From contig NZ_FTMN01000011.1 of assembly GCF_900155945.1 (NCBI RefSeq), positions 84,933 to 148,932 of the forward strand: DNA of 64,000 nucleotides, given 5' to 3'. The stretch is from Marinobacterium stanieri. GTDB lineage: Bacteria; Pseudomonadota; Gammaproteobacteria; Pseudomonadales; Balneatricaceae. How positions within the stretch are numbered: position 1 is the stretch's first letter; each line of letters begins with the position of its first letter. The notes under the pieces were generated by a model. The model was not told the origin of the DNA. It did no database searches and saw only the letters and a list, made by a program, of their open reading frames with translations. The translations under genes were made by a program, and so were the position numbers. Positions 43,972-54,203 of the stretch are shown one piece after another.

Positions 43972-44862
43972 GGTGTCATCACTGCTGGGACGGCGCAGTG
44001 GTGGAATGCGTTTGTCGTTCTGGCGCAGGCTGCGCAGACTGCGTTTGATGGTTTTGAGGTGATCAACCAGCGCAGGGCCCAGTTTCATGGCAACGCCGAC
44101 TGCCAGGACATCAATAATGACCAGATGCACCACTCGGGAGGACATCAGGGTGCTCAGGTCCTTGTCTTCCTCCACATCCACATGGATGGGGATGGTGGCC
44201 AGATCGGCCAGTGGTGTACCGCCCGGGCAGAGCGTAATGACCGTCGCGCCCTTGTCGCGGACCAGTTTCACGGTATGGAGCAGGTCCTTGGTGCGGCCGG
44301 TCTGGGAAATGGCGACGACAACATCACCCTCACCCAGTGTCAGGGCCGAGATAGTCTGCATATGCGGGTCGGAATAGGCGGCAGCCGAGACCATCAAACG
44401 GTAGAACTTGTGCTGGGCGTCGGCACAGACCGGCGCCGAGGCACCAAAGCCGTAGAATTCAACACGTTTGGCCTTGGCCAGGGCATCAATGGCTTCTTCC
44501 AGCGTACCAGGCTCCAGCTGATCACGGATGTTGATCAGGTTGCCGATCATCGAGTCGAAGATCTTCTGCTTGAACTCGATCACCGTATCCTTGGAGTCCA
44601 GCGAGAACTGCTCAAAGCTGGCATTGCTGGCCAGCCCCTGTGCCAGGGTCAGTTTGAAATCCTGAAAGCCGTCATAATCCAGGGCACGACAGAAGCGCAC
44701 GACCGTGGGTTCGCTGACCTGGGCTTCAGAGGCCAGATCGACGATCCGCATGTGGATGACATCATTGGGGTTGGCCAACACATAATCGGCCACCTTCTGT
44801 TCCGACTTGCGCAACCGCGGTCGAGCTTCGGCAATGGATTTAAGCAGGTTAAAGGAGTTCAT
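43960..44862 (-). CDS. hexR: HexR-type RpiR-family regulator of central carbon metabolism
   Basis: 300 residues: N-terminal RpiR helix-turn-helix (ARPRLRKSEQKVADYVLANP, then ASEAQVSEPTVVRFCRAL, residues 14-75) and a C-terminal SIS sugar-phosphate domain (KRVEFYGFGASAPVCADAQHK and GDVVVAISQTGRTKDLLHTV). HexR represses Entner-Doudoroff and related genes and is released by 2-keto-3-deoxy-6-phosphogluconate in Pseudomonas. No zwf or edd/eda stands next to it here, so the ortholog assignment rests on sequence character and the PA3496-like neighbour. Confidence 0.85.
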   Translation of the reverse strand: MNSFNLLKSIAEARPRLRKSEQKVADYVLANPNDVIHMRIVDLASEAQVSEPTVVRFCRALDYDGFQDFKLTLAQGLASNASFEQFSLDSKDTVIEFKQKIFDSMIGNLINIRDQLEPGTLEEAIDALAKAKRVEFYGFGASAPVCADAQHKFYRLMVSAAAYSDPHMQTISALTLGEGDVVVAISQTGRTKDLLHTVKLVRDKGATVITLCPGGTPLADLATIPIHVDVEEDKDLSTLMSSRVVHLVIIDVLAVGVAMKLGPALVDHLKTIKRSLRSLRQNDKRIPPLRRPSSDDTDGE

Positions 44863-44881
44863 CTCCGAGGATTCCGGTTAA

Positions 44882-44910
44882 TCATTGTTTTAACGGCAGT
44901 ATAACAATGA
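44882..44910. promoter_or_regulatory. Inverted repeat upstream of hexR (possible operator)
   Basis: TCATTGTT (44882-44889) and AACAATGA (44903-44910) are exact inverted repeats 13 bases apart, 20-48 bases before the hexR start. A TATACT-like -10 for hexR lies within it on the minus strand. It does not match the published HexR consensus closely. Confidence 0.45.
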
Positions 44911-44977
44911 ATGGGATACCCGCCCATGACTCCATGCGTCAGCGGATGAGCACTTTAGGCCAGTTTGCGTGGGTCAA

Positions 44978-45006
44978 TTGCAGGGGGGGGGGGAGCATGC
45001 TAATTT
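44978..45006 (+). promoter_or_regulatory. Possible dctP promoter with a poly-G spacer
   Basis: TTGCAG (44978-44983) and TAATTT (45001-45006) are 17 bases apart, with an extended TGC directly before the -10. Each hexamer matches the consensus at only three positions. Most of the spacer is a G tract, so its length sets the spacing. Confidence 0.4.
44983..44993. repeat. Homopolymer tract of 11 G
   Basis: Eleven consecutive G, the longest run of one base I noticed in the window, 58 bases upstream of the TRAP receptor start codon. Such tracts slip during replication and are also prone to assembly length errors. Confidence 0.9.
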
Positions 45007-45051
45007 CATCTGGTTTTCACACAAAAACTACAACGAATAAGGAATTCTCAC

Positions 45052-46131
45052 GTGAAACGCAGACAATTTATTCGCGGCGCAGGTGCCGCGACTGTAGCTG
45101 CTGGTGCGATGATGTCATCCAAGGCGATGGCGGCCCCTGAATTCAAGTGGAAAATGGTCACTACCTGGCCGAAAAACTTCCCGGGTCTGGGCACCGGTGC
45201 CAACCAGCTGGCCGAGATGATCAACAAAATGTCCAACGGCCGCATCCAGGTCAAGGTGTACGGTGCCGGTGAACTGGTCGGTGCACTGGAAATCTTCGAT
45301 GCTGTTTCCCGCGGCACCGCGGAAATGGGTCATGGTGCTTCCTACTACTGGAAAGGCAAAAGCACGGCTGCACAGTTCTTCGCAGCGGTACCTTTTGGCC
45401 TGACCGCTCAGGAAATGAACGCCTGGCTGTACCAGGGCGGCGGTATGGAGCTGTGGGAAGAGGTATACGACAAGTTCGGTCTGGTGCCGGGTGCCGCAGG
45501 CAACACCGGTGTACAGATGGGCGGCTGGTTCAACAAGGAAATCAACGGCGTTGAAGACCTCAAGGGTCTGAAAATGCGTATCCCGGGTCTGGGCGGTGAA
45601 GTGCTCAAGCGTGCCGGCGGTACCCCGGTGCTGCTGCCGGGTGGCGAGATCTTCCCGTCACTGCAGTCCGGTGCCATTGATGCCACCGAGTGGGTAGGTC
45701 CGTACAACGATATGGCATTTGGTCTGCACAAGGCCGCCAAGTACTACTACTACCCGGGCTGGCATGAGCCGGGCACCACGCTGGAGTGCTTCATCAACAA
45801 GGAAGCCTTCATGGCCCTGCCGGAAGACCTGCAGATCATCGTGCGCAACGCCCTGCGTGTAGCCAACCAGGACATGCTGGCCGAGTTCATGACCAAGAAC
45901 AACCAGGCACTGGACCAGCTGGTCAACAAGCACGGTGTCGAGCTGCGCAACTTCCCGGACGATGTCATGATCAAGCTGCGTGAGATCTCTGATCAGGTTG
46001 TGGCTGAGGAAGCCGAGAAGGATGAGATGACCAAGAAGGTGTATGACTCCTTTGTCCAGTTCCGCGACCAGGTGCAGAAATGGACAGCCGTTTCTGAGCA
46101 GGCCTACATCAACGGCCGTTCACTGGGTTGA
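45052..46131 (+). CDS. TRAP transporter solute receptor, DctP family, Tat-exported
   Basis: 359-residue periplasmic binding protein starting with GTG. The N-terminus MKRRQFIRGAGAATVAAG carries a twin-arginine motif (RRQFIR) and cleavage is likely after AMA near residue 27. The mature part (FKWKMVTTWPKNFPGLGTGA, MRIPGLGGEVLKRAGGTPV, SGAIDATEWVGPYNDM) resembles the TakP-like receptors that bind 2-oxo acids with a cation; the ligand is an inference. No dctQ or dctM lies beside it: it ends at a terminator and is flanked by hexR and a methyltransferase. Confidence 0.9.
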   Translation: MKRRQFIRGAGAATVAAGAMMSSKAMAAPEFKWKMVTTWPKNFPGLGTGANQLAEMINKMSNGRIQVKVYGAGELVGALEIFDAVSRGTAEMGHGASYYWKGKSTAAQFFAAVPFGLTAQEMNAWLYQGGGMELWEEVYDKFGLVPGAAGNTGVQMGGWFNKEINGVEDLKGLKMRIPGLGGEVLKRAGGTPVLLPGGEIFPSLQSGAIDATEWVGPYNDMAFGLHKAAKYYYYPGWHEPGTTLECFINKEAFMALPEDLQIIVRNALRVANQDMLAEFMTKNNQALDQLVNKHGVELRNFPDDVMIKLREISDQVVAEEAEKDEMTKKVYDSFVQFRDQVQKWTAVSEQAYINGRSLG

Positions 46132-46151
46132 TCGGACGATGTAAGTAAATG

Positions 46152-46180
46152 AAAAGGCTGGAGATTCTCCGGCCTTTTTT
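46152..46180 (+). terminator. Terminator after the DctP-type receptor gene
   Basis: AAAAGGCTGGAG / CTCCGGCCTTTTTT with one G-U pair, a 3-base loop and a T tract. Confidence 0.9.
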
Positions 46181-46200
46181 GTGTCTACAGGAGAGATCCG

Positions 46201-46902
46201 ATGTCTGATTCATTGCAGGAACTGCGTGACTACCTGATCCGCCACCATGGCGGGGATGGTCAACGGGCCGCCACCCGAACGCTGGAAGGACATGCCCGTA
46301 ACCATGATGACAACTTCCGCCGCTTCTGGGCAGAGCATGCTGCCCCGCAACTGCAGCAGGGCAGCCGAGTCGTGGATCTGGGCTGTGGCCCCGGCCTGTT
46401 TTTACGTGACCTGTCCCTGACCAGCCCGGCGCTTGAACTGGTGGGGGTTGAAGCGGCGCCGTATATGCTGGAGCAGGCCTGTGAGGATGACTACGACTTC
46501 AGCATTCGGGTGGCGGACCTGAATGACCCGCCTGCAGACCTGTTTGAGCACACCAGTCTGGATGTGGCGCTGGCCAATCGGTTATTTCACGAGCTGCATC
46601 AGCCACTGGTGCTGCTGCAAAAGCTACATGACTGGCTCAAGCCCGGTGGAGTCTTGATTGTGATTGATATGGTGCGTCAGCCATTGGGCAGCTTTCTGAC
46701 GCATAAATTTGGCAAGGATCGACTGGATGAACCCCTGGGGGCGAAGGAGATGGCGGCTCTGTTCGAAGACTACTTTGAACACAACCGCTATCACGACTCG
46801 GACCTGCTGGCGCTACTGGCCATGACCGGCTTTGAAATTCTGGCTGATGAGCCGATTCGCAGTGGCCGCGCCGTGCAGATTGCGGCCAGACGGCCGTACT
46901 AG
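46201..46902 (+). CDS. Class I SAM-dependent methyltransferase
   Basis: 233 residues. Motif I is VVDLGCGPGLFLRDL near residue 58, the acidic end of strand 2 is VGVEAAPYML, and motif IV is DVALANRLFHELHQP. LKPGGVLIVIDM is the post-I strand typical of small-molecule methyltransferases. Substrate unknown. It follows a terminator and has a GAGAG ribosome-binding site just upstream, so it is expressed on its own. Confidence 0.85.
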   Translation: MSDSLQELRDYLIRHHGGDGQRAATRTLEGHARNHDDNFRRFWAEHAAPQLQQGSRVVDLGCGPGLFLRDLSLTSPALELVGVEAAPYMLEQACEDDYDFSIRVADLNDPPADLFEHTSLDVALANRLFHELHQPLVLLQKLHDWLKPGGVLIVIDMVRQPLGSFLTHKFGKDRLDEPLGAKEMAALFEDYFEHNRYHDSDLLALLAMTGFEILADEPIRSGRAVQIAARRPY

Positions 46903-46923
46903 TATCGAGCCTAAAGTACCCGG

Positions 46924-47004
46924 TTAAATACCCGGGACAAAGGGCACGCCGCAGCAGCCCGACAGCATCAGGCTAGCCGTCGCGAGGATCAGGAATCGTT
47001 TCAT
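46924..47004 (-). CDS. Very small putative lipoprotein (26 residues)
   Basis: Too short for routine calling. On the minus strand an ATG (first base 47004) opens 26 codons: MKRFLILATASLMLSGCCGV and six more residues, then TAA. It has a positively charged start, a hydrophobic core and a lipobox (LSGC, lipidated Cys17), leaving a mature peptide of only ten residues. GGGAG stands 9 bases upstream. It resembles entericidin-like or other tiny lipoproteins in build but I do not recognise the family. It lies between the methyltransferase and the thi operon, converging on the methyltransferase. Confidence 0.6.
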   Translation of the reverse strand: MKRFLILATASLMLSGCCGVPFVPGI

Positions 47005-47150
47005 CTGGAGCATCTCCCAAAAAGTCCGCTAGTTTAGCGCTCCAAGGGCATTATGTCCGATGGTTATGACATTTTTACAGGAACGACGCCAGGTAGTCGT
47101 CCAGCTCCTGAGTACTGGAAAAATATTCAGGTCCGGCAATGCCTTCACAG

Positions 47151-47183
47151 TTCAGGGCCCCCTGACGGGCAAGGGGCCCTGAA
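47151..47183 (-). terminator. Hairpin directly after thiC
   Basis: TTCAGGGCCCC and GGGGCCCTGAA form an 11-base perfect stem with an 11-base loop, starting 2 bases after the thiC stop codon. There is no T tract on the minus strand, so it may be a Rho-assisted end or an mRNA stabiliser. Confidence 0.6.
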
Positions 47184-47185
47184 GG

Positions 47186-49764
<2,579 letters not shown>

Positions 49765-49778
<14 letters not shown>

Positions 49779-50481
49779 GCGGCACCTCCTGCTCGGTTAC
49801 GGATGTGGGGTCGAGGCTGGCGCTGAAGAATTGATGTTCCAGCACGCACATGCGTTTAAACAGCTCGGCCAGTTGTTCCAGGCGGGTTTCATCCTGGCCG
49901 GTAAAGCTGTCGACCTGGCCACGCAACCAGGCGACAAACTGCTCGAACTCCGGCAGCACATGAATATCGATCCATTCCTGCAGGTAGAAGCGGCTGCCAC
50001 GTGGCTTTTCGGCCTGCGCCTGTGACCAGCTCAGGTAGGACCACTCGGCAACACAGAGGCAGATGATCGCCTCTTCGTAGCGGTGTTCGGAGGCCTGCAT
50101 CGTGTCGATGATGGCCTGACTGACCGGATGCAGCTGCGGATTCAGGTAGTCGGCCTCACCCAGCCCCAAAGCCTCGAAGGAACGCAGGAAGTAGGTGTTC
50201 TCGTCACTGGTCAGGGCGGCAAGAAAGCCGGCCAGCACGGTTTTGGGGGGCATCGTCGGAGCGTTGGCAATCGTACGGGCCACCAGGTTCACCAGCGTCT
50301 CGATGAAGGCATAGTCCTGCACCAGGTAGCGGGCATAGGTAGCGTCATCCAGGCGGTCATCACCCAGCGCTTGTGTAAACGGGTGGCTCACGGCCAGTTC
50401 CCAGTCTACCTGGGCGAACCCTTTCAGCTGTTCACTGAGTGGCAGCTGAGGGTGTTGTTGGCGGTAGTTGGCAAAGGTCAT
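49765..50481 (-). CDS. TenA-like protein lacking the active-site Cys (TenA_E type)
   Basis: 238 residues with the all-helical TenA fold (HPFTQALGDDRLDDATYARYLVQDYAFIETLVNLVA). Where TenA_C proteins have PC, this one has ICLCVAEWSYLSWSQA with a Glu, the mark of the TenA_E subgroup. TenA_E members have been proposed to remove the formyl or amino group from formylamino-pyrimidines before TenA_C. Here both types stand together behind the pyrimidine transporter, which supports consecutive steps of one salvage path. Confidence 0.88.
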
Positions 50482-50494
50482 CTTGCTGCAATCC

Positions 50495-51427
50495 TTATGG
50501 CACGATGGCGTAGTCAGCTACGGGCGGGTTGGTTTTGGTCAGTCCCTGTTCCTGCATGAAGGCACCGACACGCTGGTAGCGGGCTTCATCCAGTGCGGCG
50601 GGGCGCAGGGCAAAGCGGCTCAGGGTGTCGGCCCAGGCGCGGCGGTTCAGCTCGGTATTCAACTCATCCGGCTTGTAGCTGACGAAGTCGTTCCAGGCGT
50701 CATCCGGGTGGTTGACCAGATACTGAGTCGCTTTTTCAACGGCTTTAATCAGGCGGGCATGACGGTCGTCACCGCGCGTTTCGTTGTTGACCACCAGTAC
50801 CAGCTCGTCATAGGCCGGTACGCCTTCTTCTTCGATATAGAAGGCACGGCCCGGATGGCCTTCAATATCCATCTGGTTCAGTTCGAAATTACGGTAGGCA
50901 CCGATCACTGCATCCACCTGACCGCTGATCAGGGAGGGCGATAGCGACCAGTTCACGTTGACCATCTCGATGTCATCCAGCGTCAGACCATGCGGCTTGA
51001 GCATGGCGCGCATCAGGGCTTCTTCGTAACCGCCTACTGAGTAGCCAACCTTGCGGTCTTTAAGGTCCACCAGCGTTTTCACCGGACCCTCTTCCAGCAC
51101 CACCAGTGAATTCAGCGGCGTAGCGACCAGCGTGCCGATACGGGTCAGTGGCAGGCCCTGGTCGATCATGACATGCAGCTGCGGCTGGTAGGTGATCGCC
51201 ATGTCGGCCTTGCCGGCTGCAACCAGTTTGGGTGGCATGGACGGGTCAGCCGGCTCAACCAGATTGACCTCCAGCCCCTGCTCAGCGAAGTAGCCTTTCT
51301 GTTGCGCGACAATCAGCGGGCCGTGGTCCGGATTGATAAACCAGTCGAGCAGCAGCTCAACCTTATCGGCAGCCAGTGCCTGAGCGGACAGCAGGCAGCT
51401 GCACAGCAATGTGGTCAGTCGTTTCAT
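50495..51427 (-). CDS. thiY: ABC transporter substrate-binding protein ThiY-like (pyrimidine precursor)
   Basis: 310-residue periplasmic protein of the NMT1/THI5-like family with a Sec signal (cleavage after ALA near residue 19). Early family sequence is VELLLDWFINPDHGPLIVAQQKGYF, in which WxxNPDH is typical of ThiY-type pyrimidine binders. It binds N-formyl-4-amino-5-aminomethyl-2-methylpyrimidine in related systems. Its ATG overlaps the permease stop by 4 bases. Confidence 0.9.
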   Translation of the reverse strand: MKRLTTLLCSCLLSAQALAADKVELLLDWFINPDHGPLIVAQQKGYFAEQGLEVNLVEPADPSMPPKLVAAGKADMAITYQPQLHVMIDQGLPLTRIGTLVATPLNSLVVLEEGPVKTLVDLKDRKVGYSVGGYEEALMRAMLKPHGLTLDDIEMVNVNWSLSPSLISGQVDAVIGAYRNFELNQMDIEGHPGRAFYIEEEGVPAYDELVLVVNNETRGDDRHARLIKAVEKATQYLVNHPDDAWNDFVSYKPDELNTELNRRAWADTLSRFALRPAALDEARYQRVGAFMQEQGLTKTNPPVADYAIVP

Positions 51428-52197
51428 AGGGAATCACCTCGGGTTGCCGACGACGTGGATTCGCTCAGCCAGGGCGTGAGCCGTCGTGCGATCAGGTTGA
51501 CGAAGAAATAGAGGCCCAGCGCCATCACGGCCAGGACCATTAATGCAGCAAACATCAGGTCGACCTGCATGCGTGCATTGGCATTGAGCATCAGGTAGCC
51601 CAGTCCGGTGGAGGACCCCACCCACTCGCCGACGACCGCACCTATGGGTGCTACGGATGCGGCCACACGCAGCCCGGAGCCAAAGGCTGGCAGGGCGGCA
51701 GGCAAGCGAATTTGCAGGAGTTGGGCGCGGCGGTTGGCACCCAGAGTTCGGGCCAGCTGCAGGTAGCCGGTCGGGGTCTGGCGCAAACCATCGAAACAGG
51801 CTGCCGTGACCGGGAAGTAGATAATCAGCGTCGCCATGGCGACCTTGGAAGCCATGCCGTAGCCGAGCCAGAGCATAAGCACCGGTGCCAGGGCAAATAC
51901 CGGTATGGCCTGGCTGACTACCAGTACCGGCAGCAGCCAGCGTCTGAGCCCACCCCAGGTCACTAGTGACAGCGCACTGGCCAAGCCTAATAAAGTGCCC
52001 AGCAGCAGGCCGAGCAGAATTTCCATCAGGGTCACGCCCGCATGTTTCATCAACAGCGGGAACTGGTTGACCAGTGTTTCCAGTACCAGCAGCGGGCCGG
52101 GCAGGATAAAACGAGGCGCACCCGTCAGCCAGACAATGGCCTGCCAGATCAGCATCAGCCCAAGCGCGATAATCAGGGGGCGCAGTAGCGTCATCAT
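51424..52197 (-). CDS. thiX: ABC transporter permease ThiX-like
   Basis: 257 residues with about six membrane helices of the BPD inner-membrane component family. The ATPase-docking EAA loop is visible at LARTLGANRRAQLLQIRLPAALPAFGSGLRVA. It overlaps thiZ by 4 bases upstream and thiY by 4 bases downstream. Confidence 0.9.
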   Translation of the reverse strand: MMTLLRPLIIALGLMLIWQAIVWLTGAPRFILPGPLLVLETLVNQFPLLMKHAGVTLMEILLGLLLGTLLGLASALSLVTWGGLRRWLLPVLVVSQAIPVFALAPVLMLWLGYGMASKVAMATLIIYFPVTAACFDGLRQTPTGYLQLARTLGANRRAQLLQIRLPAALPAFGSGLRVAASVAPIGAVVGEWVGSSTGLGYLMLNANARMQVDLMFAALMVLAVMALGLYFFVNLIARRLTPWLSESTSSATRGDSL

Positions 52198-52931
52198 GCG
52201 CGCTCCTCTGCCAGCAGCCCGAGCAGTTGAGCCTGCTGTTGCAACAGCTCGGTGTCATCAATCGGACGTGGTGCGGTGCCTGCAGGTGTAATCGGATCAG
52301 ACAGTTGCGCGGGGCTGCCCTGCAGTACCAGAACACGGTCGGACAGGCGCAGCGCTTCCAGAGGATCATGGGTGATCATCAGCACGGTGCGATCACCCAG
52401 CAGCTCTGCGGCCAGGTTCTGCAGTTTGAGGCGGTTGATCGCATCCAGCGCCGAAAAGGGCTCGTCCATGCACACCAGTGGCTGGTCCTGAAACAGGGTA
52501 CGAGCCAGGGCAACACGCTGGCGCTGTCCGCCGGACAGCTGCGCGGGCAGGGCAGAGGCGCGCTCCCCCAGTCCAACCTGTTGCAGCAGGTACTGGGCCA
52601 GCTCCTGCTGTTGGGCCGAGGGGGTGCGGCGCTGTTGAAGTCGAGCACCCAGCAGCACGTTATCGGTCAGGCTGAGCCAGGGCAGCAGCAGATCCTGCTG
52701 TGCCATCCAGGCTACGCGTCCGGCCAATGGCTGACCATCGCTGCAGTGGATCTGCCCCTGAATGTCAGCCTCATCAGCAATGCCGCACAGCAGCTGGACC
52801 AGAGAGCTTTTGCCCACGCCGGACTGACCCAGAATACTGGTCCATTGCCCGTCGGGCAGGTCCAGATTCAGGTGGCTGAAGACGCAGTGATGCTGCCAGT
52901 GCAGGCTGGCCTGTTCAACGCGGATATCCAC
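52194..52931 (-). CDS. thiZ: ABC transporter ATP-binding protein ThiZ-like
   Basis: 245 residues, start GTG 3 bases after the thiD stop. Walker A is GQSGVGKSSLVQLL, the Q-loop is WMAQQDLLLPW, the signature is LSGGQRQRVALARTLF and Walker B is LVCMDEPFSALD. Drives pyrimidine uptake with ThiX and ThiY. Confidence 0.92.
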   Translation of the reverse strand: MDIRVEQASLHWQHHCVFSHLNLDLPDGQWTSILGQSGVGKSSLVQLLCGIADEADIQGQIHCSDGQPLAGRVAWMAQQDLLLPWLSLTDNVLLGARLQQRRTPSAQQQELAQYLLQQVGLGERASALPAQLSGGQRQRVALARTLFQDQPLVCMDEPFSALDAINRLKLQNLAAELLGDRTVLMITHDPLEALRLSDRVLVLQGSPAQLSDPITPAGTAPRPIDDTELLQQQAQLLGLLAEERA

Positions 52932-52934
52932 GCC

Positions 52935-53756
52935 TTACCACCAGGCGTGGAAATGATGAGTGGGACCATGGCCGGACCCGACCTGCAGGCGATCAGCAGC
53001 TTCGATGGCTGCCGTGATATAGGCCTTGGCTTCAGTGACTGCATCGGTGACATTCAGCCCCCTGGCCAGGCCGGCGGCAATGGCCGATGACAGGGTACAG
53101 CCAGTGCCGTGGGTATTGGCGGTGGCGATACGCTTGGCCGGCAGCCACTGGGCTTTCTCGGCACTGAACAGCAGGTCCGCACTCTCAGCGCTGCTGGATT
53201 CGGCCAGGTGGCCACCCTTGACCAGTACCGCCTTGGGTCCCAGATCCAGCAACTGCTGTGCCTGAACTCGCATCTGTTCGGCATCAGTGGCTTCATCTGA
53301 ATCCAGAAGCACGGCCGCTTCCGGCAGGTTGGGCGTAATCAGGGTAGCCAGCGGCAGCAGCTCCCGGCGCAGGGCATCGACTGACTCGTCAGCCAGCAGC
53401 TTGTCGCCACTTTTCGCGACCATCACCGGGTCCAGCACGATATTGCCGAGCTCGCGTTCGCGCAGAATCGAGGCAATCGTGGTGATGGTTTCGGGGCGGC
53501 TGAGCATGCCGATTTTGATGGCATCGATACGGATGTCATCCAGCACTGTGTTGAGCTGGTCGGCAATAAAATCAGCCGGAACATCATGGATGGCACGGAC
53601 TTCGCGAGTGTTCTGCGCGGTCAAGGCGGCGATAACGGAGGTGCCAAATACCCCCAGGGCAGAAAAGGTTTTGAGGTCGGCCTGAATACCGGCACCACCA
53701 CCACTGTCAGAGCCAGCGATCGTGAGTGCAATGGGCGTGGATGTCTGTGTTGTCAT
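52935..53756 (-). CDS. thiD: Hydroxymethylpyrimidine/phosphomethylpyrimidine kinase ThiD
   Basis: Phosphorylates HMP and HMP-P for thiamin synthesis. From the ATG with first base 53756 (AGGAG 7 bases upstream) it has 273 residues: TPIALTIAGSDSGGGAGIQAD at the start, DPVMVAKSGDKLL, and the ribokinase-fold anion hole NTHGTGCTLSSAIAAGLA. A longer frame runs back into the riboswitch and is discounted. First gene of the operon. Confidence 0.97.
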   Translation of the reverse strand: MTTQTSTPIALTIAGSDSGGGAGIQADLKTFSALGVFGTSVIAALTAQNTREVRAIHDVPADFIADQLNTVLDDIRIDAIKIGMLSRPETITTIASILRERELGNIVLDPVMVAKSGDKLLADESVDALRRELLPLATLITPNLPEAAVLLDSDEATDAEQMRVQAQQLLDLGPKAVLVKGGHLAESSSAESADLLFSAEKAQWLPAKRIATANTHGTGCTLSSAIAAGLARGLNVTDAVTEAKAYITAAIEAADRLQVGSGHGPTHHFHAWW

Positions 53757-53829
53757 GCGGTAGCTCCTGTACGGGAGAAAACCGCACCGACCATGCGTAC
53801 GCATGGAGTGATAGTAACGGTCATCTCGA

Positions 53830-53902
53830 TTTCCTACGCCGGTACCAACCGGATCAGGTTCAGCGGGTTTCATCTCAGCCCGTCTACATGCGGGCACCCC
53901 GA
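53830..53902 (-). ncRNA. TPP riboswitch (THI element)
   Basis: Read on the minus strand, the leader starts with GGGGTGCCCG, then GGGCTGAGATGAAACCCG, CTGAACCTGATCCGGTT and ACCGGCGTAGGAAA. These are the conserved P1/P2/P3/P4/P5 segments of the TPP aptamer. It lies 74 bases before the thiD start. Excess thiamin pyrophosphate would switch off all seven genes, probably at translation or transcription of thiD; I see no clear terminator stem after it. Confidence 0.96.
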
Positions 53903-53918
53903 CCAAGAATGAAGCCTT

Positions 53919-53947
53919 AGTTTAGGCACTTGGGGGCGGACTGTCTA
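53919..53947 (-). promoter_or_regulatory. thi operon promoter
   Basis: On the minus strand TAGACA (53942-53947) and TAAACT (53919-53924) are spaced by exactly 17 bases. The predicted transcript starts just before the riboswitch. Confidence 0.7.
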
Positions 53948-54006
53948 TGCTGTAACCAGAGCCTGCTTACATACCGGCAGGTGGACCAGAAGAGGGAGGG
54001 TAACCC

Positions 54007-54198
54007 ATGAACCCTTTGGAAGTGGTGGAGCTGATGTGCCCCTGGTGTAGTGAGCCGATCAGTCTGACAGTGGATGTGACTGAATCGGAACAGGACTATA
54101 GCGAAGACTGTGGCGTCTGCTGCAGTCCGATTGCGGTGCATGTTGATGTGGGCGATGAAGGCGCGCCACAAGTGCGAGTGGAGCGAGAAGGAGGTTAG
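54007..54198 (+). CDS. CPXCG-motif small cysteine-rich protein
   Basis: 63 residues with CPWCSEPI near residue 11 and CGVCCSPI near residue 35, the paired cysteine knuckles of the CPXCG family, followed by an acidic tail. It probably binds a metal such as zinc. Function unknown. GAGGGAGG lies just upstream and the next gene (CHAD) follows after 5 bases, sharing its ribosome-binding region. Confidence 0.85.
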   Translation: MNPLEVVELMCPWCSEPISLTVDVTESEQDYSEDCGVCCSPIAVHVDVGDEGAPQVRVEREGG

Positions 54199-54203
54199 TG
54201 AGT

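Noticed and set aside
45042..45058. CACGTG core with AAAC at the start of the TRAP receptor gene, resembling parS
   Set aside because: Only the core and right arm agree with the parS consensus; the left arm is poor and it overlaps the ribosome-binding site and start codon.
53757..53906. Extended ThiD N-terminus from an ATG at 53906
   Set aside because: The extra 50 codons are the TPP riboswitch sequence; a good ribosome-binding site precedes the ATG at 53756.
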